Notes under the pieces: generated by a model
The model's database searches: none
The model's input: the letters and a program-made list of their open reading frames with translations, nothing else
What the model was told of the DNA's origin: nothing
Program-made: the position numbers and the translations under genes
Shown: one piece after another, positions 58,805-64,000 of the stretch
How the letters are laid out: each line of letters begins with the position of its first letter
Numbering within the stretch: the first letter of the stretch is position 1
Source of the DNA: UBA10205 sp035289625
Lineage (GTDB): Archaea > Iainarchaeota > Iainarchaeia > Iainarchaeales > Iainarchaeaceae
Direction of reading: 5' to 3'
Length of the DNA stretch: 64,000 nt
Assembly: GCA_035289625.1 (NCBI GenBank)
Contig: DATDWP010000028.1
Coordinates: 1 to 64,000 of the forward strand

Positions 58805-59287
58805 TTAATTTCCTGCAACAATTTGCTGCAGCTGCTCAAAAGTTAGCCTTGCAACCCCTTGCTCTGAATTTATTTCACAATACCCCAATTCTTTAATGCA
58901 ATCAATCCCCACAGGGTGCGAGCCATCAAGAGCGCTAACTGAGCATGCGTATACTTTTCTGCTCTCATTCTGCTGCGCAGAACACGAACAACCCCTAACA
59001 GCCCAAGCATTGCTCCCCGCACTCTTTTTTGCCTCTGCAAGGCAATTTTTTTCAACAACAACACTATCGATCATATTCCATAACTCATCGCTGCGACTTG
59101 GACCTGGATCAGTTACAGGCGAACTCTCACTTGCCTGCGGGCTTTGCAAATCGTCAGAAACCGTTGAATTTTGCCCAGATATTGATGGGTGTGGCATTTG
59201 AAAAGTGAGGGCGAACACAACTACACCTGCAATTAAAATTAGGGCAACAAGCGAACCGGATTGAATTATTTGTTTATTCTCTTCCAA
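58805..59287 (-). CDS. Membrane-anchored extracellular protein, unknown
   Basis: The TTG at 59287 gives 160 residues (MEENKQIIQ start); an upstream in-frame ATG lies within tmk. A helix at about 10-30 anchors it, followed by a Ser/Pro/Asp-rich linker and a Cys-rich domain (CLAEAKK, RGCSCSAQQ, VYACSV, IDCIKELGYCE) with about six Cys. The product probably faces the outside. Its start overlaps the 3' end of tmk, so they are co-transcribed. No family is recognised. Confidence 0.65.
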   Translation of the reverse strand: MEENKQIIQSGSLVALILIAGVVVFALTFQMPHPSISGQNSTVSDDLQSPQASESSPVTDPGPSRSDELWNMIDSVVVEKNCLAEAKKSAGSNAWAVRGCSCSAQQNESRKVYACSVSALDGSHPVGIDCIKELGYCEINSEQGVARLTFEQLQQIVAGN

Positions 59288-59892
59288 ACAATCTCCCCCG
59301 CCTTTTTGCACAGCTCTTCTTCACTTTTCGAAGAATCAAGAATAATTATATTTTCAGCCGGGAAAGTTTTTTTAATTTGCAAAAAGGAAGCGCGCACTTT
59401 TTCCAAAAAATCCTTTTTTTCAAATGCCTCAAGTTGCCTTCTCTTCTTGTCCCCATTAATTCTTTGCAGCGCAACATCAACTGGAATATCCAAAATAAAA
59501 ACAATATCAGGAACTGGCATCCCCACATGCAAGGCGCTGATTTTTCCAGCAGGTATTTCTTGCAACCCTTGATAGACAAAAGTGCTGTACTTGTATCGGT
59601 CACAGAGAATTATTTTTCCCGCGCGCATTGCTGGTTCTAGCACCTTTTGCACATGCTCTTTTCTATCAGCAACATATAGGTCTAAAAATTGGCGCGCATT
59701 CACCTGCGGATCAACACTTAGAGCGAGGAGCTCTCGCACCTTCTTGCCATAAAACCCGGAAGTAGGTTCAGCTGTGTGAACTATCGTTTCCTTCTCAAGC
59801 CCTTTTTTTAAAAGGAATTTCTCAAGACATGCAATGAGCGTCCCTTTTCCAGAACCGTCAATTCCCTCAAAGACGATAAATTGACCTTTCAT
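59266..59892 (-). CDS. tmk: Thymidylate kinase
   Basis: The 208-residue dTMP kinase has P-loop FEGIDGSGKGTL at 8-19, the DRYKYSTFVYQG motif with the catalytic DRY near 98-109, and a DVALQRINGDKKRRQLE LID-type segment near 148-164. It makes dTDP for DNA synthesis. Size and motifs are standard. It is followed by a membrane-anchored protein that starts inside its 3' end. Confidence 0.95.
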   Translation of the reverse strand: MKGQFIVFEGIDGSGKGTLIACLEKFLLKKGLEKETIVHTAEPTSGFYGKKVRELLALSVDPQVNARQFLDLYVADRKEHVQKVLEPAMRAGKIILCDRYKYSTFVYQGLQEIPAGKISALHVGMPVPDIVFILDIPVDVALQRINGDKKRRQLEAFEKKDFLEKVRASFLQIKKTFPAENIIILDSSKSEEELCKKAGEIVWKRINK

Positions 59893-60080
59893 ACTAGTAG
59901 TAATTAGGAGTGATATTTTAACTATTTACTTCGCCGTCAGGAAAAAGCGTTTATATTTATGACCAACAGCATGTAGTAACCTTTTTTAAGGTAATCAAAC
60001 CAAACAATCCTAAGCATACCCTGAAATATAAAATATTTCGGGAAAGCGGAAAAGTGCCACTCCACAAGGAATTTATTAAA

Positions 60081-60233
60081 GCGGCCGTGGTGTAGTGGTT
60101 AGCTTTAAAGGGGAACAAAGAGTTAATCCAACTAAGGCCCATAAAGCACTAGAGCCTTCCATAAACTTTTCCATTTAAAATTTGTGGGGTTCGGGGTCAG
60201 CTCTTAGCCGGGGTTCGAATCCCCGCGGCCGCA
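60081..60233 (+). tRNA. tRNA-Gly (UCC) with two introns
   Basis: The acceptor GCGGCCG pairs with CGGCCGC, and the T arm CGGGGTTCGAATCCCCG is perfect. Between them a normal body appears only if two segments are removed. About 44 nt go from the D arm (around 60102-60145, exact edges ambiguous by a repeated GC), joining GTGT and GCAC as the D stem. About 37 nt (60162-60198) go after position 37, joining AGAGC and GCTCT as the anticodon stem with loop CTTCCAA. The mature tRNA is 72 nt with discriminator A and no CCA. Confidence 0.82.
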
Positions 60234-60436
60234 TTCTAATTTTTCAATTAATTAGAAAATAATTCAAAAAAGAATCAGAATTTTAACTTGAAAATTTGGT
60301 TAAAAATTTGGGGGATCTCTCCCCCGATTGTTGCATCGTATCACCTCCTTTTTGGTAGTTGCAAAATTCAAAAACAGAATTTTATTGCTGCAAAAAAATC
60401 ACCTCCATTTTTACTGCAAAAAAAATCAATCATTTT

Positions 60437-60568
60437 CTATAAATCCCCCCTACGAGGGGGAACTTTCACATACATCAATTTTCCTCCGACCCAGATCCGA
60501 ACCTCGCTATCTGCTGGCAAAAGATGGCCAATCACCCTGTCAACTTTTTGCTTTTCTTTGCTTTTCAT
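60437..60568 (-). CDS. Possible 43-residue protein
   Basis: The frame from the ATG at 60568 encodes a compact, protein-like sequence (VDRVIGHLLPADSEVRIWVG near the middle) ending RRGDL. The pattern of alternating hydrophobic residues suggests a small beta-rich fold. It lies alone in a 568-bp region between tRNA-Gly and the next gene, with no family match. The rest of that region shows T-rich and A-rich stretches and CACCTCC repeats only. Confidence 0.35.
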   Translation of the reverse strand: MKSKEKQKVDRVIGHLLPADSEVRIWVGGKLMYVKVPPRRGDL

Positions 60569-60699
60569 GACACATATTCGTGGGCTTTATTAAAAAGGCT
60601 CACGACCAGCAATAGCCCCATAACGGCTAATTTTAGCGAAAAAATGCCCCTATAGCTAAAAAGATGGGAAAATGAGTAAATTTTAAAAGAACTGAAGAG

Positions 60700-60710
60700 T
60701 TTATATAAAA
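60700..60710 (+). promoter_or_regulatory. TATA box
   Basis: TTTATATAAAA followed by GG is one of the best TATA elements in the window. It predicts transcription starting near 60728-60733, just at or before the ATG at 60733. Confidence 0.6.
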
Positions 60711-60733
60711 GGTTTACAAATACCTGCCCAACA

Positions 60734-60749
60734 TGACCAATTCTGGTCA
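60734..60749. promoter_or_regulatory. Perfect palindrome at the predicted transcription start
   Basis: TGACCA-ATTC-TGGTCA is a perfect 6-bp inverted repeat lying about 30 nt downstream of a strong TATA box. It overlaps the first codons of the long form of the next gene. The position is that of a repressor site. Confidence 0.45.
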
Positions 60750-60801
60750 AAAATTAACAAATATGATAGGTTTTTATATTAGTTGTAAAATTTATAGTAT
60801 T

Positions 60802-61530
60802 ATGGGGCGAAATCCGGAACAGGTAAATTCTCTTTCAGAAGCCGTGAGACAGGAGATAAATATCCTCCCCCACGTAAAAACAGCCCTTTCTGAAGGCATT
60901 GTAAACTACTCAGCCCTTGCAAGAAAACTCATGGACAATCTTGGTGAAAAACTAGGAAGAAAACTCAATGAAGAGTCCTTAATAGTTGCAATCAAAAGAT
61001 ATGCAGATGAACTTGGCATTGTATCTAACCAGCACTCCCACATAGAACTTTTCTCAGAAGGGGAAATTACATTACAAGACAACATGTGCTATGCGCACTT
61101 TAAGAAAAAGCCGAATGTACTCTCAAAAATCGAAAAACTCTTTGGCGAAGAGAACTGGAAGCTAGGAGAAATGCGCGTACTAATACAGGGCGCTGAACAA
61201 GTAATGGTTATAATGAAAGAGAATAGGCTAGAAGAAATCATGGCAGAACTCTCAGATGATATAATATTTTCGCTGCGAAACAGCGCGCTTCTAACATTTA
61301 GAATGCCATTTGAATCCTTTACAACCTACGGAGTACTAGCTGAACTAACATCGCACCTTGCAAAAAAAGGGATTAGTATAGAACTACTCAGCTCTCCACC
61401 AGATATCCACTTCCTTGTTGATGAAAAGGATGCGCAACGCACCTACTCGGTTCTAAGGCAGCTAATAAACGATTCAAAAAATGCTATGGCACAAAAAGCC
61501 TCAAAACCAGCCCAAACAGTTTACAAATAA
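60802..61530 (+). CDS. ACT-domain-containing putative regulator
   Basis: The protein has 242 residues from MGRNPEQVNS; an ATG at 60733 would add 23 residues. An N-terminal helical part (about 1-75, with INYSALARKLM-like and LIVAIKRYAD segments, written IVNYSALARKLM here) resembles a winged-helix or HTH. Two ACT-like halves follow, the last with ITSHLAKKGISIELLSSPPD-type sequence (LAELTSHLAKKGISIELL). Similar archaeal proteins are amino-acid-sensing regulators, but the target is unknown. A TATA box and palindrome precede it. Confidence 0.7.
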   Translation: MGRNPEQVNSLSEAVRQEINILPHVKTALSEGIVNYSALARKLMDNLGEKLGRKLNEESLIVAIKRYADELGIVSNQHSHIELFSEGEITLQDNMCYAHFKKKPNVLSKIEKLFGEENWKLGEMRVLIQGAEQVMVIMKENRLEEIMAELSDDIIFSLRNSALLTFRMPFESFTTYGVLAELTSHLAKKGISIELLSSPPDIHFLVDEKDAQRTYSVLRQLINDSKNAMAQKASKPAQTVYK

Positions 61531-61561
61531 TTATCAACCCCTTCAGCACTAATTTGATCAA

Positions 61562-61864
61562 ATGAAACACCAAAAAGCCCAGCAAATAGGCCTTGAGAGA
61601 ATCTACCGCCTCTTTGAACTCGCGCAAGAAGAATTCACAACCCACCCCTTGCGCAGCAAACGCTATATCGAACTTGCAATCAAAATCAGCAAAAGGGCAA
61701 GGGCAAGAATACCCCCTGAACTCAAAACAAAATACTGTAAAAAATGCGGCGCGTACCTGCAAAACGGGACGAATGCAAACATCACAAAAATTGGGGCGCT
61801 CACAGTGGTGGAGTGCAAAGAGTGCGGGCACATACGGAAAACTGGAATGAAGGCCGGAAAATGA
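61562..61864 (+). CDS. rnp4: RNase P protein subunit Rpp21/Rnp4
   Basis: The protein has 100 residues. A helical N-terminus (IGLERIYRLFELAQEE, then SKRYIELAIKISKRARARIP) precedes a zinc ribbon with YCKKCGAYL and VECKECGH. This is the Rpp21/Rnp4 pattern, a subunit of archaeal RNase P that processes tRNA 5' ends. It heads the S19e cluster, as in many archaea. Its TGA overlaps the next ATG (ATGA). Confidence 0.94.
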   Translation: MKHQKAQQIGLERIYRLFELAQEEFTTHPLRSKRYIELAIKISKRARARIPPELKTKYCKKCGAYLQNGTNANITKIGALTVVECKECGHIRKTGMKAGK

Positions 61865-62124
61865 AAAAACTACCTGCAAGAAAAATTGAACAAATAAGAA
61901 GAGTACTTGCAGACCAATCAATACATGGAAGAAAAGACAGATTATATACTAAGGCAGAAAGAAAAGGCCAGTCTATCAAATCCGATGTTTTCCACACACA
62001 AATTGCCGGAAAGGCGGTAACAATCAAGGCAAGGGAACACGAACTTACTGCAAAAATTAATTCAGAAAAATTGTTTTCTCGCCATCAGAAAGCGGTTAAA
62101 CAAGGAAAAATAAAGCCAATATGA
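61861..62124 (+). CDS. Basic protein of unknown function in the S19e cluster
   Basis: The protein has 87 residues, translationally coupled to rnp4 through an ATGA overlap. It is rich in Lys/Arg and His (IHGRKDRLYTKAERKGQS) and probably binds nucleic acid. No family is recognised. An open frame continues in phase beyond its TGA for 136 codons, so this may be the first part of a gene interrupted by a nonsense mutation. Confidence 0.55.
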   Translation: MKKLPARKIEQIRRVLADQSIHGRKDRLYTKAERKGQSIKSDVFHTQIAGKAVTIKAREHELTAKINSEKLFSRHQKAVKQGKIKPI

Positions 62125-62532
62125 TATAGACTCCATAGGACAAAATTTTTATTCGCAGATGAAAAACTTGGGAGCGTAACAAAAACAATTGAAGGCGCTG
62201 GGATAAATTCTTTATTAACATTTTTATATCATCGGCGCACATTTTTAATATCAAAAACCAACCAAAAAGAATATGAAAAAGCCGAACAATTTATTGCAAA
62301 ACACCCGAATATAACTGAAGGAGAATTAGTTGAAATGCATTCAGAATTACAGCACAATTTATTCATAACTTCTGCAGAAAAAGAAAAATTCTCTTATGAT
62401 TTGATCGGAATGGATAATATCCGTATAATAGACTACAAAAACGGGGTTTTTGACATAGCACTTGTAGACCAAATCTGGTCAGGAAGAGAAAAACACTATG
62501 CAAGAAAGCTAGGCACTGCTGAGCGACCTTAA
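62125..62532 (+). pseudogene. In-phase continuation lacking a start codon
   Basis: After the TGA at 62122-62124 the same frame stays open for 135 codons. It encodes a protein-like sequence (KTNQKEYEKAEQFIAKHPNI and DIALVDQIWSGREKHY) before stopping at 62530-62532. The first ATG is only at 62335, and no GTG or TTG occurs in phase before it. Either the TGA is a recent nonsense change or read through, or a 65-residue product is made from 62335. Codon use is coding-like across the whole stretch. Confidence 0.5.
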
Positions 62533-62712
62533 AGCCAACCTGATAAAACCCCCAAAATGACAGTTTTATAAAGCTTTTTAGGGGAAATTACATTTACTTC
62601 TAATTCTTAAAAGTTAGGAGTTTTTCGCAATTTGCGAATAAAACATTTCCAACTTTCTCCGAAAGGAGAGCAAAGAGCTGGAACCAAAAATCAAACCAAA
62701 AAAAGTGAAAAA

Positions 62713-63339
62713 ATGGGAATTTATGATGTGCCCGCAGGGCTCTTAATCGAAGAGGTCGCAAAAGACCTAAAAACCAAAATAAAAAAACCGGCATTTACAG
62801 ACTATGTAAAAACCGGAGCGCAAGCAGAGCGCGCTCCAAACAATCCGGATTGGTTTTACGTAAGGGCAGCTAGCGTATTATACAGAATTTATAAAGAAGG
62901 CAATAGCGGGACCGGCGCCCTTAGAACCTACTACGGCGGAAGAAGAAACCGCGGAGTACAACCCGAGAAAAAAAGAAAAGCCTCCGGAAAAATAATAAGA
63001 ACATGCCTGCAAATCCTAGAAAAAGAAGGCCTACTCAAAAAGGACAAAGCCGGAAGAAAAATATCCCCAAAAGGAGAAAAATACTTATTTGAAAAATCAA
63101 GAGTAGTGCAAATAGTATTTGATGAAACACTTCTAAAAGCAAAACAAAAAGAACAAGAAGAATTTACAAAAAGAGCTGCAGCCGCGCAAAAAATAAGCGC
63201 GCCAAAAGTCGAACCTAAAAAGGACCAAAAACCCGAGGTAAAAAAAGAACAAAAACCGACAGAGCAAAATAAGGCACCGGCACAAAAAGAAGCGGCAGTG
63301 CAAAAAACACAAGAGAACAAAGGAGCCACGGAAAAATGA
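62713..63339 (+). CDS. rps19e: Ribosomal protein S19e with extended tail
   Basis: The protein has 208 residues from MGIYDVPAG. The S19e domain (1-150) shows DWFYVRAASVLYRIYKEG, GTGALRTYYGGRRNRG and ILEKEGLLKKDKAGRKISPKG. A tail of about 55 residues rich in Lys, Pro, Gln and Glu follows and is absent from typical archaeal S19e (about 150). An in-frame ATG at 62632 is ignored because the family begins at MGIYDV. The pdcd5 ATG overlaps its TGA. Confidence 0.94.
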   Translation: MGIYDVPAGLLIEEVAKDLKTKIKKPAFTDYVKTGAQAERAPNNPDWFYVRAASVLYRIYKEGNSGTGALRTYYGGRRNRGVQPEKKRKASGKIIRTCLQILEKEGLLKKDKAGRKISPKGEKYLFEKSRVVQIVFDETLLKAKQKEQEEFTKRAAAAQKISAPKVEPKKDQKPEVKKEQKPTEQNKAPAQKEAAVQKTQENKGATEK

Positions 63340-63659
63340 ATGATGATGAACTGAGGCAGAAAAAATTAGAAGAGCTTCAGAACCAATATTCAAAAATGCA
63401 GGAGGAAGAGAAAAAACACCAAGAAGCCGAACAAAAAATGCAGCAAATGTTAAATAGGCTCCTAGAAGAGGATGCAAAAGCTCGGCTTGCAAACGTTGCA
63501 CTTGTAAATAAGGAACTTTACATGAAAGCATTCCAAGCAATTGTTGAACTTGCACAAAAAGGATACGTAAGAGGAAAACTAAATGACGAACAGGTAAAAC
63601 AAATCCTCATACAGCTAAAAAATACCAGGGAACCAAAAATTAATATTAAAAGAAAGTGA
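63336..63659 (+). CDS. PDCD5-family DNA-binding protein
   Basis: The 107-residue protein starts with a Glu/Gln/Lys-rich helix (DDELRQKKLEELQNQYSKMQ) and has the conserved core RLANVALVNKELYMKAFQAIVELAQKG and a REPKINIKRK tail. PDCD5 homologues are conserved between S19e and L39e in archaea. Their role is uncertain; DNA and chaperonin binding have been reported for relatives. The ATG overlaps the rps19e stop. Confidence 0.94.
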   Translation: MNDDELRQKKLEELQNQYSKMQEEEKKHQEAEQKMQQMLNRLLEEDAKARLANVALVNKELYMKAFQAIVELAQKGYVRGKLNDEQVKQILIQLKNTREPKINIKRK

Positions 63660-63663
63660 AAAA

Positions 63664-63969
63664 ATGGGAAGAAAAACTCAAGAAGAAAAAGACTTTCTCA
63701 TATCAACGAGAAAAAAAATAGGGCCAGGAGTAACAAACGCGCCAGCATGGATACTCCAAAAAGCTGCAAAGAGGATCTGGAACAAGAAGGCAAAGCGCCA
63801 CTGGAGAGAGACAAACCTTGGACAATTATTTAAGAAAAAACAAAAAGAGCAGGGAAAAATAGAGAATATGAAAATGGCAAAGAGCGGAAGAAAAGACAAG
63901 AGCAGGCTCTACAAAAACAAAAGACTCAATAAAAGAAGAAAACTTAGCAAACAAAGAGTGATTGGATGA
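63664..63969 (+). CDS. rpl39e: Ribosomal protein L39e, extended
   Basis: The protein has 101 residues. The L39e core is visible in the middle (PAWILQKAAKRIWNKKAKRHWRETNLG, about 28-54). Normal L39e is about 51 residues. Here an N-terminal extension of about 25 and a Lys/Arg-rich C-terminal extension of about 45 residues flank it. Position after PDCD5 supports the call. The stop overlaps the next ATG (ATGA). Confidence 0.88.
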   Translation: MGRKTQEEKDFLISTRKKIGPGVTNAPAWILQKAAKRIWNKKAKRHWRETNLGQLFKKKQKEQGKIENMKMAKSGRKDKSRLYKNKRLNKRRKLSKQRVIG

Positions 63970-64000
63970 AAGGCGAACAGGCAAATTATGTGATCGGGCT
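63966..64000 (+). CDS. Start of the next gene in the S19e cluster (partial)
   Basis: The frame MKGEQANYVIG starts in the ATGA overlap with rpl39e and runs off the window. In many archaea the next gene here is L31e, followed by aIF6. The short visible sequence could fit the start of L31e but does not prove it. Confidence 0.5.
   Translation, partial: MKGEQANYVIG

Noticed and set aside
60234..60430. Structured RNA (for example SRP or RNase P RNA) downstream of tRNA-Gly
   Set aside because: The stretch is T-rich and A-rich with only short local hairpins (such as a GGGGGATC/CTCCCCC pair). No conserved core elements of those RNAs were found.

Overview
The window is archaeal chromosomal DNA, AT-rich and densely coded. 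The evidence is archaeal-type information machinery: ABCE1, Pelota, archaeal DnaG, Elp3, Taw3, archaeal CCA-adding enzyme, S17e, S19e, L39e, RpoK, EF-1B, Hjc, HerA/NurA, Rad50 and RNase P Rpp21. It also has class III (archaellin/pilin-type) signal peptides, TATA boxes about 28 nt ahead of start codons (leaderless genes), and intron-bearing tRNA genes. Small ribosomal proteins, several bacterial-type enzymes (ThrRS, 2,3-BPG-dependent phosphoglycerate mutase, LemA, HtpX) and tRNA introns at unusual positions are compatible with a DPANN lineage of the Diapherotrites/Micrarchaeota kind. That placement is inference and would need a marker-gene tree.

Layout. 1-4.4 kb: Nre repair protein, a zincin-like protein and a bacterial-type ThrRS. 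4.5-15.7 kb: a type IV pilus-like locus with one secretion ATPase, two TadC/FlaJ-like membrane proteins, an A24 prepilin peptidase and about nine proteins with pilin-like N-termini. It is interrupted by a TctA-like permease, a JAMM protein and gpmA. A second, orphan secretion ATPase lies at 24.6-26.1 kb. 15.7-27.6 kb: asnB, the ribosome-recycling pair ABCE1 and Pelota (divergent), a Holliday-type nuclease, Elp3, Taw3, ThpR and CCA transferase. 27.6-30.3 kb: a foreign-looking pair (unknown protein plus HisC-like aminotransferase) ending at a tRNA-Arg, with a homing-endonuclease remnant on its other side. 30.3-33.9 kb: EF-1B, Rad50, S17e, RpoK. 33.9-42 kb: a minus-strand repair block containing an unknown 501-aa protein, HerA carrying a large intein in its P-loop, a VapBC pair, a degenerate phosphatase-like protein and NurA.

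42.6-47.3 kb is an accessory island. It holds a Panacea-like gene, broken zinc-ribbon genes, an AbrB protein, a solitary proteasome-beta-like Ntn hydrolase, small membrane proteins and a CAP-domain gene enclosed by near-identical repeats and iteron-like motifs. 47.4-64 kb returns to core genes: AlaX, a cyclase-family hydrolase, Pth2, a circularly permuted GTPase, Hjc, DnaG, LemA/HtpX, a transglutaminase-like protein, thymidylate kinase, three tRNAs (two with introns) and the Rpp21/S19e/PDCD5/L39e operon.

The observations I rate highest are these: a 17-bp motif placed 38-41 nt upstream of nre, nurA and the unknown 501-aa gene, suggesting a shared repair regulon; the solitary proteasome-beta-like protein with its shared palindromic operator; the tRNA-Gly(UCC) gene that folds only if two introns are removed; and the HerA intein placed between the P-loop Lys and Ser.
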